The notes: a model not told the origin generated them from the sequence alone. A stretch of DNA of 64,000 bases from an uncultured Erythrobacter sp. (GCA_947500645.1 CANMSD010000002.1:310001-374000), one strand, 5' to 3'; positions 31,498 to 39,679 are shown, numbered from the stretch's first letter. Made by a program: numbers and translations.

Positions 31498-31874
31498 CAA
31501 TATCTGCCGTGCTCTCTTCGATTCTCGCGATCATCCTGTCGCTCGCCTTTGTGATCGGGCTCGCGTGGGGCGCGCTCTACTTGTTGAGGCGTTTTCAGGA
31601 CGGCAGCTTTGGCAAACTGGGCAGCCAGCAGGATGGCCGCGAGCTGCGCTTTATCCGAGCGTTGCCGATTGGTCCGCGAGAGCGATTGGTCCTGATCGAA
31701 GTCGACGGCGAAGAGATGCTGCTGGGGGTGACCGCTCACACGATCTCGCAGCTGAGAGAATGGCCGGGGCAAAGCGATAGGAGCAGTCCCGGAGAAGCTG
31801 CGGATCCAATGCAAGGCTCAGCGCAGGAGCGCCCGCGTTTTCGTTTGCGCATGACCGAACAGGGTGAACCATGA
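31494..31874 (+). CDS. FliO-like export assembly protein
   Basis: A 126-residue membrane protein with one N-terminal span (SILAIILSLAFVIGLAWGALYLL) and a FliO-type cytoplasmic part: ELRFIRALPIGPRERLVLIEVDGEEMLLGVTAHTISQL matches the conserved core of flagellar FliO. FliO assists assembly of the FliP ring in flagella and is generally absent from non-flagellar systems. It overlaps sctU by four bases and sctQ by four, so it is an integral part of the operon. Confidence 0.8.
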   Translation: MTISAVLSSILAIILSLAFVIGLAWGALYLLRRFQDGSFGKLGSQQDGRELRFIRALPIGPRERLVLIEVDGEEMLLGVTAHTISQLREWPGQSDRSSPGEAADPMQGSAQERPRFRLRMTEQGEP

Positions 31875-32848
31875 CCGGAGAACCAGGCGGCATTGGGGAA
31901 TCCGTTCCCAATCTCAACAACGCGCAGGTTGAATGGGCACATCATACGGCGCGTTTGCTTGAGCAGCGTGGGCTTACGGCCAAGGTCACGCCTCTAAAAG
32001 AAACGCAAGCGGACTGGTATCTGTCCGCGACATTGGCATTCCGCCCGCCGCCGCAGACTCGAGCCCCACTTGGATCGGCAGCCGATGCTCTAGTGGAAGC
32101 ACTATCAAGACAAGACAGCGTTCTCGATCAAATTGAACAGGCAACCGGGCTGGCTGCCGAGTTCAAGGATCACGGTAATCCGGGTGCGGATTTGGTTTGT
32201 GTGAGCCTGTCTCGCTCAGGCGCAGCGATAGGTGAAATCGTGCCGCTCGCCATGCCTCCCAAAGCAGTTGAAGCCGACAGTCTCTCGCCATTTCCGCTAA
32301 TTTTTGCCGCCACGCGCCTTTCTCTCGATGAGGCCGGGCAGCTGAGCGCAGGCGATCTCTTGCTTCTTTCCTGCAATCCGTGGCCCTTGGTCGATCACCA
32401 TGCCGCGCAGTCGGGCGCAGCGCTCGCTTATGATCCGCAAAGCGGCCTATTCGGCCCTACCATGACTTCAAACCTGCAATCTCCAGAGGCAACACCGATG
32501 ACCGACCCAGCAGATGGCGGACAGATGACCGTGCCCGTCGCAATTCATTTACCGGACGCGATGCTCACACAAACGGACCTCGGAAAGCTCGCCGAGGCGG
32601 GCTCAGTCGATCTTGGTCCGGTCGCCGAGGGTCTGCATGTCACCATAAGCGTGGGCGGCAGGCCGGTCGGGCGAGGTGAGATCGTGCGCGTGGGTGATCG
32701 CTTCGCTGCGCTCCTCGAAGATCCGGCACCAGCGGCACCTCAATCAGAGAGTGAGAATGAAGGCCACGCAGGCGCCACGGCCTCCGATCCGCCTCCGAAT
32801 GAGCAAAGCTATCAGCCTGACAGCCAGTTCGAGGCCGAGCCAGAATAA
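31871..32848 (+). CDS. sctQ: T3SS sorting-platform / C-ring protein
   Basis: A 325-residue protein. The C-terminal 90 residues are a SpoA (FliN-type) domain with VDLGPVAEGLHVTISVGGRPVGRGEIVRVGDRFAALLED; the N-terminal 200 residues are the divergent SctQ region. In-frame ATG codons at 32462 and 32498 precede the SpoA domain; the second has AGAGG eight bases upstream, so a separate C-terminal form of about 116 residues may be made, as is known for YscQ and Spa33. It overlaps sctR by one base (TAATG). Confidence 0.85.
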   Translation: MTGEPGGIGESVPNLNNAQVEWAHHTARLLEQRGLTAKVTPLKETQADWYLSATLAFRPPPQTRAPLGSAADALVEALSRQDSVLDQIEQATGLAAEFKDHGNPGADLVCVSLSRSGAAIGEIVPLAMPPKAVEADSLSPFPLIFAATRLSLDEAGQLSAGDLLLLSCNPWPLVDHHAAQSGAALAYDPQSGLFGPTMTSNLQSPEATPMTDPADGGQMTVPVAIHLPDAMLTQTDLGKLAEAGSVDLGPVAEGLHVTISVGGRPVGRGEIVRVGDRFAALLEDPAPAAPQSESENEGHAGATASDPPPNEQSYQPDSQFEAEPE

Positions 32849-33546
32849 TGGAACTCGGCACCTTCACTCCAGGCTCGGCGCTAGTCACAGTCCTGCTGAT
32901 CGCTCTCGCGCCGTTTGTGGCTGTGATGGTCACCAGCTTTACAAAGATTGTTGTAGTTTTGGCGATTGTGCGCAGCGCGCTCGGCCTGCAGCAGACCCCT
33001 CCGAACATCGTTCTCAACGGTTTGGCCCTGATCCTGTCAGTCTATGTGATGTATCCGACGCTTCAGGATATGTCGGCGGCAGCTGGTGTGGGAACGGAGG
33101 CGACGGCGACAATGCCCGGCGATGAACCCGCCGGCCCGCCAGAAATCGGCGGAACGCAGGAGATCATCTCTACCGCCGACAAGGCGAAGGAGCCGCTGCG
33201 AAAATTCCTGCTCGCCAACACAGAGGCGGAGGATCGCGCTTTCTTTCTTGCGACGCAGCGCAGGATCAGTGGACCGGAACGGGCGGAGGAAATCAGCGAC
33301 ACGGACTTCGTGATTATCGTTCCGGCCTTTGCCGTGCGCGAGCTCAAAGTCGCGTTTCAGATCGGGTTCCTGATATTCTTGCCCTTCCTGATCATCGACC
33401 TCGTGATATCGAACATCTTGCTCGCGCTGAACATGATGATGCTGAGTCCGGTCACGATCTCATTACCGTTCAAGATATTGCTGTTTGTGTTGATCGATGG
33501 TTGGGTCAAGCTCAGTCACGGCCTCGTCCTGTCCTATGCAATGTAG
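32848..33546 (+). CDS. sctR: T3SS export gate protein
   Basis: A 232-residue FliP/SctR family membrane protein, main subunit of the export-gate core (SctR5S4T1). Conserved features: SFTKIVVVLAIVRSALGLQQTPPNIVLNGLAL near the start, the acidic hydrophilic middle loop, and FQIGFLIFLPFLIIDLVISNILLALNMMMLSP in the C-terminal half. The usual flagellar N-terminal signal extension is absent. Followed by sctS after 18 bases. Confidence 0.97.
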   Translation: MELGTFTPGSALVTVLLIALAPFVAVMVTSFTKIVVVLAIVRSALGLQQTPPNIVLNGLALILSVYVMYPTLQDMSAAAGVGTEATATMPGDEPAGPPEIGGTQEIISTADKAKEPLRKFLLANTEAEDRAFFLATQRRISGPERAEEISDTDFVIIVPAFAVRELKVAFQIGFLIFLPFLIIDLVISNILLALNMMMLSPVTISLPFKILLFVLIDGWVKLSHGLVLSYAM

Positions 33547-33564
33547 CCTCGCAGAGCTCTCGGC

Positions 33565-33825
33565 ATGGACCTGACCGACATCACTCTTGAGGCGCTGTGG
33601 CTGGTGCTGCTGCTCTCAGCCCCGCCCGTGATTGCAGCGTCGGTCGTCGGTTTGCTGGTCGCAGTGGTCCAGGCGGCGACGCAAATTCAGGAGCAGACAC
33701 TCCAGTTCACGCTCAAATTCTTTGCGATCGTGCTCACCCTGTTCATTACCGCATCGCTCGTTGCCGGTAGCCTGTTTGCGTTTGGCGATCAGATCTTCAC
33801 CAACTTCCCGGGAATGGTCGGATGA
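33565..33825 (+). CDS. sctS: T3SS export gate protein
   Basis: An 86-residue FliQ/SctS protein with two membrane spans forming a helical hairpin. AALWLVLLLSAPPVIAASVVGLLVAVVQAATQIQEQTL is the family core, and the loop with QIQEQTLQFTLK is conserved. Four copies assemble with SctR and SctT. Overlaps sctT by four bases. Confidence 0.95.
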   Translation: MDLTDITLEALWLVLLLSAPPVIAASVVGLLVAVVQAATQIQEQTLQFTLKFFAIVLTLFITASLVAGSLFAFGDQIFTNFPGMVG

Positions 33826-34643
33826 GCGTCGGGGGAGCTCTGGGCGAGTCGCTGATTTCGGCGGTTCCCTGGACTGAGCAAGCTCTCCTGGTCGGCGCGG
33901 CGTCGGCGCGTTTTGCCTTCGCCTTTGTCATGCTTCCGCTCTTTTCGCCGCAGTTGATCCCGCCCCTGGTCCGTAATTCGATCATCATCGCGTTCGGGCT
34001 CGTCGCCTTGTCGCTTCCCGTGTCGTTTGATCCGAGCATCTTGTCTGCCGGCCAATGGCTCTGGTTGTTCGGTAGAGAAGCCGCAGCGGGGACAGTGATT
34101 GGCCTATTCTATGCGACATTTTTGTGGGCGATGGCATCGGCGGGAGAGATCATCGACAGCAAAACCGGCGCGACGATCGCTCAGGTGATCGACCCGATTT
34201 CCGGCGGCACTCAATCTTTGTCCGCCACCTTGCTGGGCCGGTTTGCGCAGGTCACTTTCGTAACGGCGGGCGGGCTAACCTTGCTCATCGGCACCTTGAT
34301 GATGAGCTACGCCGTTTGGCCGATGGGGCCCGGCGGCGTCGAACTCGACTTGGCCGCAGTGACGCTGTTCGAAGGTGAGTTTGGACGCTACTTTATGATT
34401 GCCTTCATTCTCGCTACCCCTGCTCTGATGGTTTTGTTCATAATCGATCTCGGCATGGGACTGCTCAATCGTTTTGCGCAGAACTTCAACGTGTTCATGC
34501 TGTCGCTGTCGATAAAGGCGTGCGCCGCGATTTTCGTTCTGGTGCTCATCCTTCCCTTGCTAGGGCGCATGGTGGTCGATGAATTGATGACACGAGATGC
34601 AGTTGCCCAGGGCATGCTCGAACGTGCGGGAAGTCCGCAATGA
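33822..34643 (+). CDS. sctT: T3SS export gate protein
   Basis: A 273-residue FliR/SctT protein with about six to eight spans. FAFVMLPLFSPQLIPPLVRNSIIIAFGLVAL, the family loop with FLWAMASAGEIIDSKTGATIAQVIDP, and LLNRFAQNFNVFMLSLSIKACAAIF fit the family. One copy completes the SctRST pore. The start overlaps sctS by four bases and the stop overlaps the regulator gene by four. Confidence 0.95.
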   Translation: MSVGGALGESLISAVPWTEQALLVGAASARFAFAFVMLPLFSPQLIPPLVRNSIIIAFGLVALSLPVSFDPSILSAGQWLWLFGREAAAGTVIGLFYATFLWAMASAGEIIDSKTGATIAQVIDPISGGTQSLSATLLGRFAQVTFVTAGGLTLLIGTLMMSYAVWPMGPGGVELDLAAVTLFEGEFGRYFMIAFILATPALMVLFIIDLGMGLLNRFAQNFNVFMLSLSIKACAAIFVLVLILPLLGRMVVDELMTRDAVAQGMLERAGSPQ

Positions 34644-35044
34644 CGAGCCGCGGACCACTCTCAAGCGGCGGCCATCCGCGGCCAACGACTGCTCAGCCGG
34701 AAACCAAGGTCGACGCTGAATTGATCGCGCTGATCGAAGAGATGCGCAGCGCCGCAAAGCGCGATCCGGCTCGCGAGCGTGAAGTCACTGTCGGCGAATT
34801 TCTGGTCGATGGCGCACGCGTTCCGCTTTCGTTGGTCGATCCGCTCCAGCAACTCACGCGCACTGAAGCCGCAGCCTTGCGGTTTGCCGGATGGGGCCGA
34901 TCCAACGCAGACATCGCAACTCTGCTCGCGATTAGCGAAGGCACCGCGCGCACGCACCTAAACAGCGCAGTGCGCAAACTGGAGCTCGATGGAATGCGCG
35001 GGCTTGTTGCTCTTGCCGGGCTGCTCTTTCACCCGCTGGATTAG
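34640..35044 (+). CDS. LuxR-type HTH protein, likely T3SS regulator
   Basis: A 134-residue protein with a C-terminal LuxR/GerE helix-turn-helix (about 72-130: LTRTEAAALRFAGWGRSNADIATLLAISEGTARTHLNSAVRKLELDG). The N-terminal 65 residues are polar and lack a receiver or ligand domain, so it may respond by level, partner binding or secretion rather than phosphorylation. It overlaps sctT by four bases, making it part of the apparatus operon, and lies 99 bases before the nuclease toxin gene. It is the best candidate for controlling the cargo genes. Confidence 0.85.
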   Translation: MTSRGPLSSGGHPRPTTAQPETKVDAELIALIEEMRSAAKRDPAREREVTVGEFLVDGARVPLSLVDPLQQLTRTEAAALRFAGWGRSNADIATLLAISEGTARTHLNSAVRKLELDGMRGLVALAGLLFHPLD

Positions 35045-35071
35045 CGTCCACGAGCGACAAACGCATCCCAA

Positions 35072-35105
35072 CTATACGATCTGCAGATACCGCCGACCCG
35101 TATCG
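35072..35105 (+). promoter_or_regulatory. Candidate operator upstream of the nuclease toxin
   Basis: CTATACG (35072-35078) and a near-complementary CGTATCG (35099-35105) bracket 20 bases, about 40-70 bases before the toxin start. The first half-site is identical to that of the palindrome before the lipase (16392). Confidence 0.35.
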
Positions 35106-35143
35106 AGCCATATGGTTTGCTCCATACTTGTTGGAGAAATCTA

Positions 35144-36367
35144 ATGACCGAAGTGGCCCGCAATCAGTCGGCATTTCCATCGCAGTCTCAGAACGGATCG
35201 AGCCCTCTCAGCAGAGCGGCCGCTTTGGTGAACCAGAACCGCGACCCAGTGCTCAATGTTGCTGCCTTGCGAAGTGATCTCGCGGCGCTCCAATTCGTAT
35301 ACCCCGGACAAGCACGTGCTATGGAGCAAGTGGTGCTCGCGCAGATGTCTCCCCGCGAGCAAGGCGAGTTCCTGCGCTCAGGAACTGCGCAAGCTCCTAC
35401 CCCAGCGAATGATCCCGGTCCATCAACCGCGACAGTGGTTGCAGACCTGACGCAGCTAACTCTGGATCTGGTCGGCATTGTTGAGCCAACACCATTTGCG
35501 GATGGCAGCAATGCGCTCATTTCGCTTGGCCGAATGGGCGGAGCGCTGTGGAATCGCGAATGGGGTGAAGCCGGAGGTCACTTGCTGAACGGCACACTCT
35601 CGGCAGCCGGGATAATCCCATATCTCGGCGATGCGGCCAAGGCCGGGAAGATTGGAAAGTGGGCTCAAACGGTCGCTGACGCCGTCTCGATGGCAGCCCG
35701 CAATCCTGCCATGCGCGCCGCATTGGAAGCTCCCCTCAAAGAAATCCAGGGACTGGTGAACCGTATCCCGCAAGGCGCCCTGGATGCATTGCCGAGTGGC
35801 GCCCGCGAATCGCTCGAGCGTATGAAAACTCAGCTGGACGAGTTCTTCGGTGCTGGCGCGCGAGCGGCTGATGCGCGGCCACAGGTTCGCATTGATGGCG
35901 GCAGTCCGGGAAGCTGGCCGCGAGAGCTCAACGCGCCCACTCTGCGGCCCAATGTCGACTATCAGGTGAACGGATACACGTTCCGTACCAATGCCAATGG
36001 TCAGGTGGATCAGGTTTCCGGTCGGCTAGAGCTGAACACCGCAGATCGCAACGGGTACCAGCAGCGCGTTGCCGGACGCAATGACCGGCTTGATGGCGAT
36101 CAGGGCGGACATCTGATTGCAAGCATCTTTAATGGGCCCGGCGACCGGGTGAACCTTGTGCCAATGGACGGCAATTTGAATATGGGTCGTTGGCGTTCGC
36201 TCGAAGACACTTTGGCGACTGCGGTACGAGAGGGCCGAACCGTTGATGTGAATATCAATGTTCGCTATCCTGAAGGCAGCGCGAGACCAAATGCTTTCCG
36301 GATCGAATATACGATCGACGGGAACACTCAGGTCCAGACATTCAGGAACCGACCCGGAGGGAATTAG
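35144..36367 (+). CDS. Pre-toxin plus DNA/RNA non-specific nuclease: candidate antibacterial T3SS effector
   Basis: A 407-residue protein without a signal peptide. Residues 1-95 are Ser/Gln/Asn/Ala-rich, suiting a T3SS secretion signal. Residues about 100-185 (DLVGIVEPTPFADGSNALISL, AAGIIPYLGDAAKAGK) form a pre-toxin domain of the kind that precedes toxin tips in polymorphic toxins. Residues 265-407 are a non-specific nuclease of the Endonuclease_NS_2 type with a DQGGHLIASIFNGPGDRVNLVP core; H323 is the likely general base and N337 a metal or catalytic residue. TTGGAGA lies seven bases before the ATG. The TAG stop overlaps the GTG of the YezG-type gene. No export signal other than by the T3SS is apparent. 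Confidence 0.85.
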   Translation: MTEVARNQSAFPSQSQNGSSPLSRAAALVNQNRDPVLNVAALRSDLAALQFVYPGQARAMEQVVLAQMSPREQGEFLRSGTAQAPTPANDPGPSTATVVADLTQLTLDLVGIVEPTPFADGSNALISLGRMGGALWNREWGEAGGHLLNGTLSAAGIIPYLGDAAKAGKIGKWAQTVADAVSMAARNPAMRAALEAPLKEIQGLVNRIPQGALDALPSGARESLERMKTQLDEFFGAGARAADARPQVRIDGGSPGSWPRELNAPTLRPNVDYQVNGYTFRTNANGQVDQVSGRLELNTADRNGYQQRVAGRNDRLDGDQGGHLIASIFNGPGDRVNLVPMDGNLNMGRWRSLEDTLATAVREGRTVDVNINVRYPEGSARPNAFRIEYTIDGNTQVQTFRNRPGGN

Positions 36368-36690
36368 TGGACCAAACCGCACTCTATCAGACACTTGCCA
36401 AGGCACTGATCGTAACCTGCCCTGAGGGTTTTGAGGAAGCGCGCATTGATGCGGAACTGGAATCAGATTGGTCGCAGAAGTCCTATCTCTGTAAAATCAA
36501 TGGTGAGTGGTCGAAGGGGCAATCCGCACCTGCAGATACGGATTTCGATGTCGATGATGCGCTGCACGATTTGCGTGACATGATGAAGCAGGATGGCCGC
36601 CCGGCCTGGAACCGGTGTTCATTTTCGTTAAAGCCTGACGGCACATTCACTATTGATGTCGCCTATCCTGACGAAGAAGCGAGCGCTTGA
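36367..36690 (+). CDS. YezG/DUF600-family immunity protein
   Basis: A 107-residue cytoplasmic protein starting with GTG that overlaps the nuclease stop (TAGTG). The C-terminal half has the DUF600 pattern with LHDLRDMMKQDGRPAWNRCSFSLKPDGTFTIDVAYPDEE; this family is known as the immunity protein of nuclease toxins such as Bacillus YeeF (partner YezG). The N-terminal half has the family start LYQTLAKALIVTCPEGFEEARID. It should neutralise the upstream nuclease inside the producing cell, and its presence implies that the nuclease harms bacteria. Confidence 0.88.
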   Translation: MDQTALYQTLAKALIVTCPEGFEEARIDAELESDWSQKSYLCKINGEWSKGQSAPADTDFDVDDALHDLRDMMKQDGRPAWNRCSFSLKPDGTFTIDVAYPDEEASA

Positions 36691-36710
36691 CCTGAGGCTG
36701 GTGAGCCATA

Positions 36711-36738
36711 GACGGCCAACCAAATTCAGTTGACCGTC
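36711..36738 (+). terminator. Hairpin after the toxin-immunity pair
   Basis: GACGGCCAAC / GTTGACCGTC with eight bases between, nine pairs and one mismatch, 21 bases after the immunity stop. No T-run follows, so the terminator role is uncertain. Confidence 0.45.
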
Positions 36739-36887
36739 AAGCTGCAAAGCAAGAGAGATGACTAGCCCTAGTCCTGATCCTGTCCAATTCGAGTTGTGAC
36801 AAAGTAGCCGCGGACCGACGAAAAATTAGCGACAATCAGTGAGCCGACTTGGGTATTGAGGCGCCCACGTATATCCGGGCCGGCTTT

Positions 36888-38279
36888 ATGCGCGAGATAG
36901 CGACTCTTGAAACGCCAACTTGGCGAAAGGAAATCCGGGCCACGTTTGCGTTGTCCTGGCCGCTGGCGCTCGCCAATCTTTTGCAAATGCTCACCTATGC
37001 GATCGACGTGATGTTCATCGCCAGGTTGGGCGAGGAACCGCTTGCCGCATCCGCCCTGGCCGTCTCTCTCTTTGGCTTGGTCCTATGGGCATTAACTGGG
37101 CTCACAGGCGCTGTTGCTCCTTTGATTTCCGCGGCTATCGGAGAGCGTGCGGCGGCCATCCGGCCAGTCCGCCGTGCCACGCGAATGGCGCTATGGCTGG
37201 CTGTCATGTCGGGCGTGGTTGGGATGGGGCTATGTCTGCTGCTTGATCCTATCATGCGAGCTACCGGCCAACAGTCAGGCATTATTGACCTCGCAAACTC
37301 ATACAACTCGGTCATCATCTTCTCGATGGTGCCCATGTTGCTCGCCGCAGTCTTACGCACGTTCGTTTCCGCGCTCGGTCGCCCAATCTTCGCGACAGTG
37401 ATCACCGGCCTTGGCATCGGTGTGAACGCGCTCGCGAACTATGCATTTATATTTGGCAACCTTGGCGCGCCCGCACTCGGCCTGACCGGCGCGGCGGTCG
37501 CTACGATACTCACCTCGCTGTCGGTGCTCGCCGCATATATCATTGCTATCCGGACGGATGTTCGCCTGCATCGCTACCGTGTCTTCGGTCGGATATGGTC
37601 ACCCGACTGGCAACGCCTTTGGCAAATCGTCAGGATCGGCACCCCCATATCGCTGACCGTTACCGCCGAGGCGGGTATCTTCGGAGCGGCGGCGTTCATG
37701 ATGGGCCGGTTTGGTGCTGCCGAACTCGCAGGCCATATCGTCGCGCTACAGCTCGCCGCCCTGGCGTTCCAGGTGCCGTTCGGAGTGGGCCAGGCAGTGA
37801 CCATCCGCGTGGGGTATTTCTACGGCGCTCGCGATCCCGTAGGCATCCAGCGCGCTGGCTGGGTTGCTGTTGTGATCGGCGCTAGCTTTATGGCTTTCAC
37901 TGCACTCGCTATGGTGTTGGCACCGCGCATGCTCCTGTCGATCTACGTCAATGTCGACGATGCCAAGAACGCAGCTCTAGTCGCATTCGCGCTGCAATAC
38001 CTTGTGCTTGCGGCGATCTTTCAGCTGGCCGACGGTGTCCAGGCCGTGGTCGCAGGTGCGCTGCGCGGATTGCAGGATACGCGCGTGCCGATGTGGATCG
38101 CCATCTTCAGCTATTGGGTGCCCGGAATGGGCCTTGCCGTGGGGCTTGGGTTTTTCACACCGCTTGAGGGCACAGGGGTTTGGATCGGACTTGCCACGGG
38201 GCTGTTCGTCGCAGCCGTGTTGCTCACCTGGCGCTGGATAGGGAGAGAGCGGTTCGACTTGACCGCTATGCCTCACTAA
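36888..38279 (+). CDS. MATE-family multidrug exporter
   Basis: A 463-residue inner-membrane protein with about 12 spans. The N-terminus RKEIRATFALSWPLALANLLQMLTYAIDVMFIARLG and the second-half repeat SLTVTAEAGIFGAAAFMMGRFGAAELAGHIVALQLAALAFQVPFGVGQAVTIRVGYFYGA are typical NorM-type MATE transporters, which expel drugs or metabolites in exchange for Na+ or H+. A TTG at 36849 gives a longer frame, but the ATG at 36888 suits the family better. Stands alone. Substrate not predictable. Confidence 0.9.
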   Translation: MREIATLETPTWRKEIRATFALSWPLALANLLQMLTYAIDVMFIARLGEEPLAASALAVSLFGLVLWALTGLTGAVAPLISAAIGERAAAIRPVRRATRMALWLAVMSGVVGMGLCLLLDPIMRATGQQSGIIDLANSYNSVIIFSMVPMLLAAVLRTFVSALGRPIFATVITGLGIGVNALANYAFIFGNLGAPALGLTGAAVATILTSLSVLAAYIIAIRTDVRLHRYRVFGRIWSPDWQRLWQIVRIGTPISLTVTAEAGIFGAAAFMMGRFGAAELAGHIVALQLAALAFQVPFGVGQAVTIRVGYFYGARDPVGIQRAGWVAVVIGASFMAFTALAMVLAPRMLLSIYVNVDDAKNAALVAFALQYLVLAAIFQLADGVQAVVAGALRGLQDTRVPMWIAIFSYWVPGMGLAVGLGFFTPLEGTGVWIGLATGLFVAAVLLTWRWIGRERFDLTAMPH

Positions 38280-38308
38280 TACACTATAGCACGCAGAGGG
38301 AGGGCCCG

Positions 38309-39634
38309 ATGCCTGCAATCGTCACGATCCGTTTCTGCTTCAGCCTAATACTCACCTTGGCGGCCTTATTGGGTCTTGGCGCGGCGTCATCAGCCCAAGC
38401 AGATGCCGGGGCCGGAGAGAAGGTTGCATGGGAAAATGCCAAATGGTTCGATGGCAAACGCTTCGTTGAAGGGCGAAAGGTCACGGTTCGCGGTGTCTTT
38501 ATCGACGATAATGCGCCCGCCGATCGAACTGTCGATCTGAGTGGAGGCTACGTGATTCCACCCTTTGGCGATGCGCATACGCACCAGTTTGACGGGCCTT
38601 GGACTTTTGAAGCACAGAACGATGCGCAATTGCGTTCCGGAACGTTCTACGTGATGACCATGACGGCGCCGACCAGTGGTGTCGCGCAAATCCGACACCG
38701 TTTCGATGATTGGGCAACTGCCGATGTGGCAACGTCGTTGGGGGGCCTGACTGGGCCATCGAGCCATCCGGCGGAGATCTATGAAGCTGTGGCCTTGCGG
38801 ATATTCAGCTTCGAAGAGCAAGTCGCAAGGCAGGATGAGATCCGAGCCAGCACGCGCGCGCGGGGCGATGCCTATTGGGTCGTCGAGGACGAGGCATCGC
38901 TACAAAAGGCATGGCGCGAGCTCATTCGCGCACATCCCGATTTCGTAAAAGTCTATCTGCGGCACTCGAGCGAGTATGCCGATCGGCGCGATGACAATTG
39001 GGCAATTGGCGGCGTCGCCCCTGCCCTGCTACCTATGATTGCAGAACGCGCGAAATCCGCAGGCATCCGCCTTGCGATTGCGACCAGCGATGTGAGCGAT
39101 TTTCGCGCCGCGCTTGATGTGAATGCGGAGATCATCACGCACATACCCTGCTATCAAGATACGTCGGATCCAGGCATCTATTTCTACGCCGATACCGATG
39201 AGAAATGCCTGCTCACCGAAGATGATGCGGTGCGTGCGGTCGAACTGGGCACGGCGATAACCTTGATCGCTTCCGAGTTTGCGAAGGATCAAGCCGATCA
39301 TGTTCGCAAACGGCTGGAAGCAAATGTTGGCGTGCTGCGCGATGCCGGTGCGAACTTTGTGGTCGGCTCCAACGCTTATAGCGAAACGATCACCGCAGGG
39401 CTGGTTGCCGAGTCCAAACGCAGCCTCTTCAGTCCGGCAGAACTGCTGCGCATGGCAGCGATCAACACGCCTCGCGTGATCTTCCCCGGTCGTAATATCG
39501 GTTGTCTGGATGCCGGTTGCGAAGCTAGCTTTCTGGTCCTGTCGAGCAATCCACTGGACGACATGAGTTCGATCGATAAGATCGCTCAGCGCATCAAGCG
39601 TGGGCGCCCGCTTGAGATCAAAGCTGTCGACTGA
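38309..39634 (+). CDS. Secreted amidohydrolase-family protein
   Basis: A 441-residue exported protein. The signal peptide (FSLILTLAALLGLGAASSAQA-DAG) is followed by the small beta-sandwich part and then the metal-binding start of a TIM-barrel amidohydrolase, GYVIPPFGDAHTHQFDG (HTH). The C-terminal FVVGSNAYSETITAG and the closing LLRMAAINTPRVIFPGRNIGCLDAGCEASFLVL match secreted amidohydrolases of alphaproteobacteria. Some expected ligands of a binuclear centre are not obvious, so the substrate is unknown. GAGGGAGGG precedes the ATG. The gene lies just before groES but is separated by the groES promoter. Confidence 0.8.
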   Translation: MPAIVTIRFCFSLILTLAALLGLGAASSAQADAGAGEKVAWENAKWFDGKRFVEGRKVTVRGVFIDDNAPADRTVDLSGGYVIPPFGDAHTHQFDGPWTFEAQNDAQLRSGTFYVMTMTAPTSGVAQIRHRFDDWATADVATSLGGLTGPSSHPAEIYEAVALRIFSFEEQVARQDEIRASTRARGDAYWVVEDEASLQKAWRELIRAHPDFVKVYLRHSSEYADRRDDNWAIGGVAPALLPMIAERAKSAGIRLAIATSDVSDFRAALDVNAEIITHIPCYQDTSDPGIYFYADTDEKCLLTEDDAVRAVELGTAITLIASEFAKDQADHVRKRLEANVGVLRDAGANFVVGSNAYSETITAGLVAESKRSLFSPAELLRMAAINTPRVIFPGRNIGCLDAGCEASFLVLSSNPLDDMSSIDKIAQRIKRGRPLEIKAVD

Positions 39635-39679
39635 GCATTCGCCTTAGCTCAATCATCCAAAAAAATTTGTTCGGCGCGT

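Noticed and set aside
18839-34643. Flagellar rather than injectisome assignment of the sct genes
   Set aside because: There is a secretin (SctC), a short lipidated SctJ, a needle and rod protein, and no flagellin, hook or motor genes. Only the FliO-like gene is flagellar in type.
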